Source: Paulinella micropora
Lineage: Eukaryota; Cercozoa; Imbricatea; Euglyphida
Reading direction: 5' to 3'
Length of the DNA: 64,000 nucleotides
Assembly (NCBI GenBank): GCA_009731375.1
Contig: BJOX01000215.1
Coordinates: 527,430-591,429, forward strand
The position numbers and the translations under genes are program-made. Positions 54,464-64,000 of this stretch are shown piece by piece (position 1 is the first letter of the stretch; each line of letters opens with the position of its first letter). The notes under the pieces are model-generated. The model had not been told where the DNA came from, made no database searches, and saw nothing but the letters and a program-made list of their open reading frames with translations.

Positions 54464-54615
54464 GGAGGGAAAAGGCAAGGGAATTTCAAGGCTAGTTTGG
54501 CTGATAGTTACTTTTTATTAAAAAGAGTTTGGCGGAGACATTTTATTTATTGAATAATAACCGAAAAGAAAAAAAAAAAGGTTCTGCGGGAAACCAGGGC
54601 GCGCGGGGGGCTTTG
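54464..54615. terminator. Convergent 3' region with TTTTTATTAAAAAG box
   Basis: Between two convergent genes. CTTTTTATTAAAAAG at about 54511-54525 is a near-perfect inverted repeat, and TTATTGAATAATAA follows near 54548. This fits 3'-end signals for both strands. Confidence 0.5.
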
Positions 54616-56106
54616 TTAGTCGGAGTCCGTGTTGTCATCCTCTAGCCTCTCCGAGTCTGGCAAAGGCACAGAGCAATCAGAGCACAAGGGCACGAGTAGA
54701 TCTCCGCTGAGCCTAACGCTGGTTTGCCCACAGACAACACACGGGCTGTTGGTGTACGCAGCGGCAGCCTGCAGCTCCACCACGGCGCATTCGCTGCAGA
54801 AGCACTCCCAGCTGGGCATACAGAAAGTAGTCGCCACGGCCTTGCATCCGTAGGTCGCGCAGGTGTAGCGAGTCGTCCCCCACCTGTAACCCGCGGGGTT
54901 ACTGCTCTTGCAGTACTGCATTGGCGTGCCGCAGTTTTGGCACGGCTGCTCCTCCCCGCCAGGAAGTATGACGTACTCGTTAGTTCGCAGGCAGGACTTG
55001 CGCAGGCAGAGCCACTTCTTCTCAGAGGCGCGCCAGACCCGGCGCGAGGACAAAGACTTTCCTTGCTGCAAGACAATACGAGCCTGGTTTACCTCAGCCT
55101 TGTACAGGCTAGGCAAGGCCCCCTGTAGAACGTTGAAGCGCACAGACTGGCGCGGTGCAGTAGGGTGCCGCTTCTGAAGGAGCTTCTCCGGCTGCTGCTC
55201 CGTTTTCTGCTCCAGCTGCTGTTGGCGCTGAAGCTTAGCTTCGGCATGCTGGGCCCGGCTGCAAGGCATACACATGCGCGCTTGCCCATAACCTTCTTCG
55301 CCAATCGCCAACGAACAGTTGTCAAACGGGTGGGTCGCACGATCGCAGCTGACACAGCGGTGGCAGCCGTCCGCCGCTATGCGCAGAAGACATCCGGGAC
55401 ACTTTGCTTGCGTGGCCTGCGCAATCCTGTCCCAGTCGTAACGTTTTTTCTCCGTGACCAGCTGACCGGCGGCGCTGCTGCCGGCGGTAGGTGTGGTAGG
55501 GACATGTCGAAGGGGGCGCTCCGCAGGGTCCGCCAACAGCAAGGCCGCACTTGAGTCTTGAGCTTCGGGCAAGTTGGGTAGCGGCGCTCTTGTATGCTCG
55601 TCTTCTTCTTTTTCTTCTTTTTTTTCTTTTTCTTTTTCTTTTCCTTCTCCTTTTCCTTTTCCTTCTCCTTTTCCTTCTCCTTCTTCTTTTCCTTCTCCTT
55701 CTCCTTTTCCTTCTCCTTCTCCTTTTCCTTCTCCTTCTCCTTCTCCTTCTCCTTTTTCTTTTTCTTCTCCTTCTCCTCCTTTTTCTTCTCCTTCTCCGTC
55801 TTCTTCTTCCTCTTCTTCTCCTTCTTGCGCACGTTGTCCCGGAAGGCAAGGTGTAGGTGGCGTATACAACTTGAAGCCTGGGGAATCCACGCCCGGTTGT
55901 CCGTGGATTTCCTGACCTGTTCTGTCCTCCTCCTCGTCGTCGTTGACGGAGTGCGGCTCCGGGCTAGCAAGGCTTGCGTTGCCAGGAGTCGCCGATCTAC
56001 TTCCCGCTCGAGCGCTGTTTTCCTTCGTCGGCAACGGAACGGTGGCGCGGCGTAGTCGTTGCCCACGCCCCGACCCGGGTGTTTTGAAGGAGGGGCTGGG
56101 GGTCAT
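54616..56106 (-). CDS. Multi-zinc-ribbon protein with long Glu/Lys/Gly repeat
   Basis: The first in-frame ATG is at 56106; the frame is open to 56286 but only with a non-ATG codon after a TAG. From 56106 the product is 496 residues. An amino-terminal Ser/Pro region precedes an imperfect EGEGKGEGEG repeat (about residues 100-170) coded by a GAAAAG/GAGAAG microsatellite. The second half has many Cys pairs: KCPGCLLRIAADGCHRCVSC, MCMPCSR, LCLRKSCLRTNEYV, PCQNCGTPMQYC, YTCATYGCKAVATTFC, CFCSECAVVE, CVVCGQTS and LCSDCSVPLP. This indicates three to four zinc ribbons or treble-clef fingers, suited to binding nucleic acid or protein. A Gln-rich helix (KLQRQQQLEQKTEQQ) lies between. The family is not recognised. 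The repeat length likely varies. Confidence 0.65.
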   Translation of the reverse strand: MTPSPSFKTPGSGRGQRLRRATVPLPTKENSARAGSRSATPGNASLASPEPHSVNDDEEEDRTGQEIHGQPGVDSPGFKLYTPPTPCLPGQRAQEGEEEEEEDGEGEEKGGEGEEKEKGEGEGEGEGKGEGEGKGEGEGKEEGEGKGEGKGKGEGKEKEKEKKEEKEEDEHTRAPLPNLPEAQDSSAALLLADPAERPLRHVPTTPTAGSSAAGQLVTEKKRYDWDRIAQATQAKCPGCLLRIAADGCHRCVSCDRATHPFDNCSLAIGEEGYGQARMCMPCSRAQHAEAKLQRQQQLEQKTEQQPEKLLQKRHPTAPRQSVRFNVLQGALPSLYKAEVNQARIVLQQGKSLSSRRVWRASEKKWLCLRKSCLRTNEYVILPGGEEQPCQNCGTPMQYCKSSNPAGYRWGTTRYTCATYGCKAVATTFCMPSWECFCSECAVVELQAAAAYTNSPCVVCGQTSVRLSGDLLVPLCSDCSVPLPDSERLEDDNTDSD

Positions 56107-56286
56107 GACCGTGGACGGGCGCTTGTGACCCCCGCGTCTTTGTCGGGAAACTTTGGGGGAGGCTTGGCTTTGTGCGGCTCTGCGATTAGCGGCACCCCGC
56201 CCTCGGCCGTTGAAGATGGTCGCAGGTGCTTGCTTGCAGCGCGTCTGGGTTGTTTCATGGACAACTACAAGAGGCTTATTCTGCAC

Positions 56287-57130
56287 CTACAACCAAGGCA
56301 ACTTACCCCGAGCCTTTACAAACGAAGTACTTGAAAGACCGAGCGAGCGCATTGTGTGTGTTGGGGCCCCATCTAAAAAAAAAAGGTAGTCTACATTTCT
56401 TTCAAGTACCTAACGGTGCGTGCTATAGCCGTTGCAAAAAACAAAATCTAAGAACTTAAAGCAAGCAGTTTTTTTGAGTGAGGGGCGGGGCAGGTCTTGC
56501 ACAGAAATCGAAGGCAACGTTCAAAGAGGAGAAGCTCATGCAAGCTCGTCTTCCTGTTGGCAAGGCAGCCTCTGTCACTCAGAAGGAATCTTCCTCTGCA
56601 TGTGAGCTCTTCCTTTCCTTTCCCCGCCGGCTTACTGCAACCTGTCTTTATGGCTATCTTCCTTTGCTGCGAGCTCTTCAAAACCTGTGGTGTCCTTTGT
56701 GCATGACTAGTCAAAAGGCTGGTTTTCAGTGCTTTGGATCTTGATACCAACCAGCTCTTGGAGGTACAACAAGCACTGCTGCATATGCATATAGTTGTGC
56801 AACCAAAATTTACGTTGTAGTGAATACAACTTTCTTTTTTAGGCTTTCCAGACGGAAGAGGCAAAAGCTCTTGTGTTCGAGGCAAACATGTTGCAGCGAA
56901 TACTTAGGCATTCTCTAGGGGTCGCCATCTTGAGGGACTGTCACTTTGCAAAACATGTTGCCAACGGAATTTCCCCTTCTAATCTTTTAAGGCAAGGTAT
57001 TTCTTTATAGTTGGGCACAGCGCGCTCTTTACACCATTGTGTTGTGCTGAGTGACACGGAAAAAAAACAGCGTAAAATCCGGCAACGAGGGGGGGGGATT
57101 GTGTTTCGATTTCGTGTTTTCAGCTTTCTG
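56287..57130. other. Intergenic, no convincing gene
   Basis: Unique sequence. Open frames on both strands between 56448 and 56885 overlap each other and show no motif or start context. The minisatellite begins near 57180 after a transition zone. Confidence 0.4.
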
Positions 57131-57179
57131 CATCCCCGTTCCCTGCTGATGGTTCTGTGCTTTGACGACATGTTTAGGC

Positions 57180-59800
57180 TCTATGCACAGATTTCTCGCC
57201 TCGTTACCTGCTAGTGGCTTTCGTGTTTTGATTACGTGTCTCGGTTCTGTGTGCAGATTTCTCGTCTCGTTGCTTGTTGGTGATTTTTGTGCTTCGATTT
57301 CGTGTTTTAGTTTTGTACACAGATTTCTCGTCTTGTTTCCTGCTGGTGATTTTCGTACTTCGATTTCGTGTTTTCGGTTCTGTACGCAGATTTCTCGTCT
57401 CGTTTCCTGCTAGTGATTTTTGTGCTTCGATTCAGTGTTTCGGTTTTGTGCACAGATTTCTCGTCTCGTTGCCTGCTGGCAATTTCGTGCTTCGGTTTTG
57501 TGCTTCAGTTTTGTGCGCAGATTTCTCGTCTCGTTGCCTGCTGGCGATTTTTGTGCTTCGATTTCGTGTTTGGGTTTCGTGCACAGATTTCTCGTCTTGT
57601 TGTTTGCTGGCGATTTTCGTGCTTCGATTTTGTGTTTCGGTTTCGTGCGCAGATTTCTCGTCTCGTTGCCTGCTGGCAATTTCTGTGCTTCGGTTTTGTG
57701 CTTCAGTTTTGTGCGCAGATTTCTCGTCTCGTTGCCTGCTGGCGATTTTTGTGCTTCGATTTCGTGTTTGGGTTTCGTGCACAGATTTCTCGTCTTGTTG
57801 TTTGCTGGCGATTTTCGTGCTTCGATTTTGTGTTTCGGTTTCGTGCGCAGATTTCTCGTCTCGTTGCCTGCTGGCAATTTCTGTGCTTCGGTTTTGTGCT
57901 TCAGTTTTGTGCGCAGATTTCTCGTCTCGTTGCCTGCTGGCGATTTTTGTGCTTCGATTTCGTGTTTGGGTTTCGTGCACAGATTTCTCGTCTTGTTGTT
58001 TGCTGGCGATTTTCGTGCTTCGATTTTGTGTTTCGGTTTCGTGCGCAGATTTCTCGTCTCGTTGCTTGCTGGCGATTTCTGTGCTTCGATTTTGTGTTTC
58101 GGTTTCGTGCGCAGATTTCTCGTCTCGTCGTCTGCTGGCAATTTCGTGCTTCGGTTTTGTGCTTCAGTTTTGTGCGCAGATTTCTCGTCTCGTCGTCTGC
58201 TAGCAATTTCGTGCTTCAATTTCGTTTTTCGGTTTTCTGCGCAGATTTCTCGTCTCGTTGCCTGCTAGAAATTTCGTGCTTCGATTTCGTTTTTCGGTTT
58301 CGTGCGCAGATTTCTCGTCCCGTCGTCTGCTAGCAATTTCGTGCTTCGATTTCGTTTTTCAGTTTTGTGCGCAGATTCCTCGTCCCGTTGTCTGCTAGCA
58401 ATTTTTTGCTTCGATTTCGTGTTTCGGTTTTCGTGCGCAGATTTCTAGTCTCGTCGTCTGCTAGCAATTTCGTGTTTCGGTTTTGTGCGCAGATTTCTCG
58501 TCCCGTCGTCTGCTAGCAATTTCGTGCTTCGATTTCGTTTTTCAGTTTTGTGCGCAGATTCCTCGTCTCGTCGTCTGCTAGCAATTTCGTGCTTCAATTT
58601 CGTTTTTCGGTTTTGTGCGCAGATTTCTCGTCTCGTTGCCTGCTAGCAATTTCGTGCTTCGATTTCGTTTTTTGGTTTTGTGCGCAGATTCCTCGTCTCG
58701 TCGTCTGCTAGCAATTTCGTGCTTCAATTTCGTTTTTCGGTTTTCTGCGCAGATTTCTCGTCTCGTTGCCTGCTAGAAATTTCGTGCTTCGATTTCGTTT
58801 TTTGGTTTCGTGCGCAGATTTCTCGTCCCGTCGTCTGCTAGCAATTTCGTGCTTCGATTTCGTTTTTCAGTTTTGTGCGCAGATTCCTCGTCCCGTTGTC
58901 TGCTAGCAATTTTTTGCTTCGATTTCGTGTTTCGGTTTTCGTGCGCAGATTTCTAGTCTCGTCGTCTGCTAGCAATTTCGTGTTTCGGTTTTGTGCGCAG
59001 ATTTCTCGTCCCGTCGTCTGCTAGCAATTTCGTGCTTCGATTTCGTTTTTCAGTTTTGTGCGCAGATTCCTCGTCTCGTCGTCTGCTAGCAATTTCGTGC
59101 TTCAATTTCGTTTTTCGGTTTTGTGCGCAGATTTCTCGTCTCGTTGCCTGCTAGCAATTTCGTGCTTCGATTTCGTTTTTTGGTTTTGTGCGCAGATTCC
59201 TCGTCTCGTCGTCTGCTAGCAATTTCGTGCTTCAATTTCGTTTTTCGGTTTTCTGCGCAGATTTCTCGTCTCGTTGCCTGCTAGAAATTTCGTGCTTCGA
59301 TTTCGTTTTTTGATTTTGTGCGCAGATTTCTCGTCCCGTCGTCTGCTAGCAATTTCGTGCTTCGATTTCGTTTTTCAGTTTTGTGCGCAGATTCCTCGTC
59401 TCGTCGTCTGCTAGCAATTTCGTGCTTCAATTCCGTTTTTTGGTTTTGTGCGCAGATTTCTCGTCTCGTTGCATGCTAGAAATTTCGTGGTTCGATTTCG
59501 TTTTTTGGTTTTGTGCGCAGATTTCTCGTCCCGTCGTCTGCTAGCAATTTCGTGCTTCGATTTCGTTTTTCAGTTTTTGTGCGCAGATTCTTCGTCTCGT
59601 CGTGCTAGCAATTTCGTGCTTCAATTTCGTTTTTCGGTTTTCTGCGCAGATTTCTCGTCTCGTTGCCTGCTAGAAATTTCGTGCTTCGATTTCGTTTTTT
59701 GGTTTTGTGCGCAGATTTCTCGTCCCGTCGTCTGCTAGCAATTTCGTGCTTCGATTTCGTTTTTGAGTTTTGTGCGCAGATTTCTCGTTTCGTTTCCTAG
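57180..59800. repeat. Minisatellite of 65/66-bp units
   Basis: About 40 units of the type GCAGATTTCTCGTCTCGTTG followed by CCTGCTAGCAATTTCGTGCT and TCGATTTCGTTTTTCGGTTT. In the left half (57250-58200) units are 66 bp, so frames stay open on both strands and give long artificial ORFs. In the right half many units are 65 bp and frames close. Blocks of several units recur in the same order (for example around 58340-58700 and 58840-59200), so larger segments were duplicated as well. Left units are more diverged, which suggests growth towards the right. Confidence 0.9.
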
Positions 59801-59867
59801 CTGTGCTTTTGTATTTCAGCTTGGTGTATTAGAGTGTCCTGTCTCTCGTGTATTTGCAGTAAACGCA

Positions 59868-60505
59868 ATGTGCTCGATGGAGGAAGAGTCGGCTAACAAG
59901 AAACAGTACAGGGAGTTCCAGAATCGTTGCATGCTCTTGCTCTGGTTCTGGGACAAACGGCATATCCAAGACCGCGTATTCTGCAATCTTGGGACAGTTC
60001 GCAAGCGCTCAATGCTCTCGCTACGTCGTCGCTCAGCAAAGGTCTGGAAAAAGAGTGGGATAGAAACAAGAGGAAATGTAGTAGGGGGAGGGGAGAGGTA
60101 ACTATTGGTGGTGTTTGTGGCTAGATCCAGTCCTCCTAACGCGACTCATTGCAGGGAGTGGCATGCGCATGGCCGACGAGCTCGACCGCCTGAGCGAAAT
60201 TTGCCGTACGCGAGATGTGTACCTGCGCGACGTGGAAGAAGCGCTGAGACGCTCTACAGAGCCCCACTCTCTCTCTTTGTCGCCTTCAACTAAACCGACA
60301 CATGTACGATTAGCCCATTGCGATATTTGACGTATGTTGTTTTTGGTTATATATAGAGAGATCGAACCCCCCGGGTCGTCTACAGCTCAGACCTCGTCGT
60401 TGCGCTAGATCCGACGCAAGAACCACCTGGCCTGGGACTACGCACTGACGGTCTGGAGCTCTGGCCAGGCGATGTGATCCCCTATGCGGGTGCCATGAGG
60501 TCTTG

Positions 60506-60540
<35 letters not shown>

Positions 60541-60784
60541 GTTTGTACACCGATGTCTTTGCTTGCTTAGCAATCGCGCGTTGGTCCAACGGCGATGGCT
60601 TGCTCGCACCACAGATTCTACTCAAGATGTCATGGAGGGCCTGCGCCTAGGGGGCTGGCTCGCGGCAGACGCCGGTGACAAACAACCTAACGCCAAGCGC
60701 ACGGTAAGCGACATCAACGGAGAAGCGGTTTTAGTTATTGCCGTAGTTGCCAGAATTCCTGTTGGTGGTTTTATCTACGTCTAA
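59868..60784 (+). CDS. SET-domain-like protein gene with introns
   Basis: No single frame covers it. A consistent model has an exon ending at 60077 (ALNALATSSLSKGLEKEWDR NKRK), intron 60078-60154, exon 60155-60303 (MADELDRLSEICRTRDVYLR), intron 60304-60356, exon 60357-60499 (VVYSSDLVVALDPTQEPPGL and GDVIPYAGAM), intron 60500-60570, and a last exon to 60784. All three introns are GT..AG and phases agree; CTAAC lies 18 bases before the first acceptor. The third exon resembles the start of a SET domain (G.Gl....i..GdvI.yaG) and the last its core (QPNAKRTVSDINGEAVLVIA then ARIPVGGF). SET domains methylate lysines, often on histones. The usual NHS catalytic motif and final Tyr are absent, so it may be inactive or my model incomplete. 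The first exon needs an unexplained frame change near 59925. Confidence 0.5.
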
Positions 60785-60870
60785 ACTCATTAGAATTTTC
60801 TTAAAGCATTTAATTAAAAAGAAAGGCTTTTGTACTGAACATCTCTTCTGATTTAATAACCGGATTTTTT

Positions 60871-63800
60871 TCAAAAAGCTGTGTAAGCAAGGTTGTCGAT
60901 TTCCAAGGGCAGATCGGTGATTTCTGCAATGGCAAGTTCGATGTGTATCTTCCATTGAGGGAAGGCGGCATTCTCGAGCATAATGTTAACCCAGTCCTCG
61001 AATTCGTCGTGCGCCCGCTCCATGATGAGGTGCATGCTTTGGACAAAGGAGCCGAAGGCGTCGGTGCCCATAGAGGTGAGCAGGTAGGGTAGGAGCGCGC
61101 CGAGGGTGCCGGTCTGGCGTCCGCCCAGCTGTACCCCTGCGCTGCCTCCTTGCCCTCCCCCCTCGAAGAGGCTGGGGAAGAGGCGCTGTAGAGAGAGGTT
61201 GCCGTGGAGGTTGGACAGAAGCTCGAGTTCTTGCTGGATGTGTGCGCCGGAGACTGTGCTCCGTGCAGTGCAGGCGGCGGCGCCGCTTTCCCGCCGGCGG
61301 ATCATGAGTGTCTCGGCGCAGGCGTGGAGGGGGCACTTGGCGTCGCTGTGCCAGGCGTCGTAGGTGGCCCGATTTTCGGCGCCGCTGTCGTATACAGCGC
61401 GCAGCCAAGCGCCGAGCCAGGTGGGGGCGCGTAGGTGGCTGAGCAGGGCGCCAAGCGCGCTCTCAAGGCGGCACTGCCCCCCTGATCCTTTTCCGCGCAG
61501 GCCAGGAGACAGCAGCACTAAAACGGTGGCGATCAAGAGAGTAAGCAGGACAGACAGCAAAGGGTCACTTTCGCCCGCCCAGAGGGCGCCGCTGTCGGCA
61601 AACGCGGGAATCGAGGTGCTCCGGCTGCGGCGGGCGATCCCCGCCTCGTTGGTGCGTTGCCTTTCGCTGGCGGGCAGGGCGTCGCTGACGGCGCGGCCCC
61701 GCAACAGCATGCGCAGTAGAAGGGCCAGGAGGACCGAGAGCCGCACTTGCTTGGTGGTGGTGGTGGTGGTGGTGGTGGGGACAACGACGACAACCCTGGC
61801 GCCGGCTAGGCGGCGCGCGAGCTCCTGGTTGTGCGTGGGCAACTCTCCCAGAAAAGCCAGCAGCACCAGGCAGGAAGTGGGCTGGGTGTGCCCGCGGAGG
61901 AGCCTACAGAGGTTGGGGACGACCAAGGCGCCGGGGGCCTGGTGCTCGGTCTGGCAGTAATGCGTCAGGAGTTGCAGTATCTGGCGGGGCTCGTTGTTAG
62001 CCCCTGCAGCGCCGAGGTTTTTGGCCAGCACCTGCTGCAGAACCTGGGTGTTGTCGAGCCACGAGCGGGCGGCGGCGCAGCCGAGGTGCGGAGGCCTAGC
62101 CAAGTTGCGGGGGCTTAGCATGACAAAGGTGTGGAGACAGGAGGCCGCCTGCAGGCACTGTTCTAGCTGGTGCTGCGCTTGCAGCAGGTGCGTGGCTTTT
62201 AATTCCTCGGAGCGGCTGACGGAGTAGGGCATGCTGCTGCTGTCTGAGAGCAGCAGCCAAAGGAGCGCGCGGGCGTAGGGCTTGGGCTCGCGCAGCCTAG
62301 GGCTGGCCCAGCGGTCGACGCGAAGCTGGCAAGCGACGGTTTGCAGAGTAGCGTGGCTCCACCAGCCGCCGTGGCCGGCCTGGTCGCCCAGCAGAGCGAC
62401 CTGCTGCTGCACCTCTCGGTGCAAGGCAAAGATTGCGCCCAGCAGGAGGCTGTGTGCCGAGCGCTCGAGCCGCTGCAGGTACAGGCTGTGGGCGGTATGC
62501 CCAAGGGGGCAGAGCCACTCGGTAGCCTCCTCCCTACCGCCCTGGTCCAGCGGCCTGGCCAGCACGGGCGTCAGCTCCGCCAGCAGTGTGCGGCGCTGCG
62601 CCGCGCTGTCCGGCCGAGCGCTACCCAGGAGCTCGTCCAGCAGCACCGCTAGCCAGACCTCGAGCATGCAGAGTTTCGACGTGGCGGGGGGGCACAGGAT
62701 GTTGAGGGGCGTCGCCAGGGTGTCCTCATCCCAAGCGACCCGAAGCCCGCCCCAGCGCGCGCTTAGCTCTTGTCGCAGCCACGAACCGCCCCCCGACAAG
62801 CTCCGCATGTCCCGGCACAGGAGCAGCGCCAGGTCGCGGTCTTGCGCGGTGGTGCCGCTCGAGCGGATCAAGCCCGGGGGAGCAACGTGCCGTTTGCCCG
62901 GGGGGGGCCGCGGAGGTGGGGCAGCAAGTTGAGCGCGTGCTGCAGCTGCGCCTCTGCCACCGCCGCTTCGCCGTTGGGCAGTTCTATGACGCCGCCCAGC
63001 GCGAGGGGGTCTAACCTCCGCAGACGCCCCAGGGCCGATCCCTGCACCTGGTCCTCCAGCTTTTTCTGTAGCAGCGCTGCCCAGCGCAGCGCTCGCTTGG
63101 CCAGCACGGCCTGCGAACAAGGCAGGACCCGCCTCCCTTGCCCTGCCGCGGCTTCTTCTCTTTCTTCCTCTTCTCCGCCCCCCCACCCCTCCTTTTCCTC
63201 CTCCGTTCGCAGCCGCATGAAAGCGTTGCTGACCGGCCGCAAGGAGCCCCCTATCCAGCTCGTCAAGAGGTCCGAGCTCGCATGCAGCACTAGCGCCAGC
63301 AAGGCTCCGGCGCGCGAACCACCCTTGAACCCAGACAGCGCCCAGCCGCTGGCCGCTGCCTCGCCCATGCCGCACACCCACAGCACTAGGACCCGGCGGG
63401 GTGCTACCAACTTGCCCAGGTACCGTTGTAGCAAGCACCAGCCACAGAGGCTTGCGTCGCCTAGGTACACCAGCAGAAAGCGTGCCAGCAACGTGTCCCA
63501 GTAGGACAAGCAGGCCCCGCCCAGCGCGGTCACCAACATCGCAAAGGCCCCATCGAAGAGCCACGAGTAGGCCGCCGAGGCGTTCGACGTTGAGCACTCT
63601 AGCTTGGACAGGCGGAGCTGCCACACGCTGGCGTACAAGTGGCAGTACATCCAGGCGACGAACGTCCACACAGCCCCACCCCCCACTTGTCCCCGCCCTC
63701 GCCGCTGCTGTCCTCCCACCAGCCGCAAACTAGCGCGTACTGTATGAGCATCACCGATAGAACCTGGAAAAGCCACCAGCAAAAGCTAATCGTCAAGAGC

Positions 63801-63973
63801 TGACGCCTCCAGGGAGAAGGTGCTCGCTGGAGACAGGCGATGGAGCACAGCGCCACCGTTGCGTTTGCATATCGGGTCCACGCTTGCCACGCCGGCCAGC
63901 CAGGCATTCCGCGCAGCTTCTGCTCTTTTGATTCTCCCCGCCTGCTCTGCAGGCCTTGGCTTGCCTTTAACAT
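60871..63973 (-). CDS. Very large multi-helix membrane protein, two frame breaks
   Basis: ATG at 63973 (MLKASQGLQSRRGESKEQKL). The first frame passes two hydrophobic stretches (LLTISFCWWLFQVLSVMLIQ) and shifts near 63690 in a G-rich run; the second (62868-63690) has more helices (FDGAFAMLVTALGGACLSYW, LLARFLLVYLGDASLCGW) and an acidic patch, and shifts near 62890 at a run of nine G; the last continues to 60871. The joined protein is about 1030 residues: four to six amino-terminal membrane helices, a large soluble part (for example WASPRLREPKPYARALLWLL), a Thr run coded by a GGT/CCA microsatellite (about 61755-61785), another helix (LSVLLTLLIATVLVLLSPGL) and a carboxy-terminal domain (FGSFVQSMHLIMERAHDEFE, WKIHIELAIAEITDLPLEI). 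The last segment vaguely recalls ubiquitin-ligase scaffolds, but I cannot assign it. No RING is present. Confidence 0.6.
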
Positions 63974-64000
63974 AAAGACCTTTCCCTCTCCGCCCCCTCC

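Noticed and set aside
55322-56066. Alternative Lys/Arg-rich ORFs over the GAAAAG tract
   Set aside because: Shadows of the Glu/Lys/Gly repeat; only the frame of 54616-56106 continues into the ordered Cys pairs.
56281-56306. 26-base intron linking an upstream ATG (56352) to the zinc-ribbon gene
   Set aside because: GTAAGT and TTGTAG are present, but the exon phases do not agree and 26 bases is too short for most eukaryotes.
56448-56885. ORFs of 145 codons (minus) and 88 codons (plus)
   Set aside because: They overlap on opposite strands, start with a non-ATG codon or lack context, and contain no motif or similarity to anything else in the window.
57274-58333. Long ORFs in several frames on both strands (up to 321 codons)
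   Set aside because: They exist because the minisatellite unit is 66 bp. Several frames on both strands stay open over the same region, and none has a gene-like start or end. Kept only as a finding.
57180-59800. CRISPR array
   Set aside because: Units are contiguous and similar throughout; there are no constant repeats separated by unique spacers, and the context is eukaryotic.
1-64000. tRNA, rRNA or bacterial-type promoters and ribosome-binding sites
   Set aside because: None could be recognised by eye on either strand; gene starts lack Shine-Dalgarno spacing and the content is eukaryotic.

Overview
The window reads as repeat-rich eukaryotic DNA, most likely a nuclear chromosome of a unicellular eukaryote. 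A large eukaryotic DNA virus is the alternative I cannot exclude. Eukaryotic signs are an F-box/leucine-rich-repeat gene, RING plus TRAF-type, MYND and SET-like domains, Sel1-repeat genes, signal-peptide membrane proteins, AATAAA signals near gene ends, one gene with phase-consistent GT..AG introns (59.9-60.8 kb), and a Fanzor gene, the eukaryotic/viral relative of the TnpB RNA-guided nuclease. I saw no bacterial operon structure, no rRNA or tRNA gene, and no viral capsid or DNA polymerase gene.

Layout. 0-16 kb: a decayed Fanzor element, a 304-residue orphan gene, truncated genes between composite repeats, a two-helix membrane protein, an HNH gene, and a deleted mini-Fanzor element. 16-30 kb: three copies of a 333-residue orphan family with duplicated flanks, a secreted glycoprotein, a Sel1 gene, the one intact Fanzor gene, and an F-box/LRR gene. 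30-43 kb: small orphan genes and debris, a glycosyltransferase-like gene, a type I membrane protein, a P-loop plus MYND gene, a possible degenerate SF3-helicase-like gene, a second Sel1 gene, and a RING/TRAF gene. 43-50 kb: a third large Fanzor copy cut up by GC hairpins, then a dispersed repeat family and a stop-interrupted paralog of the 304-residue gene. 50-57 kb: a cleaner block with two coiled-coil genes, an LRR-like gene and a multi-zinc-ribbon gene. 57-60 kb: a 2.6-kb minisatellite of 65/66-bp units. 60-64 kb: a SET-like spliced gene and a very large membrane protein gene.

The main theme is a mobile system. Fanzor-derived elements occur at seven or more places: one intact, two large decayed, one internally deleted derivative, and several islands that keep the same roughly 60-codon segment. 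Their deletion junctions and several in-frame insertions coincide with a paired GC-rich hairpin module (here M1 plus M2), and the 3' side ends in a dispersed repeat (here R1).

Caution. All 26 assembly gaps lie in low-complexity sequence, nearly all directly at G or C runs, and about ten genes need one or two single-base shifts, some at short homopolymers. Many apparent frameshifts may therefore be assembly errors rather than pseudogenes. No database search was possible; family names rest on motifs seen in the translations.
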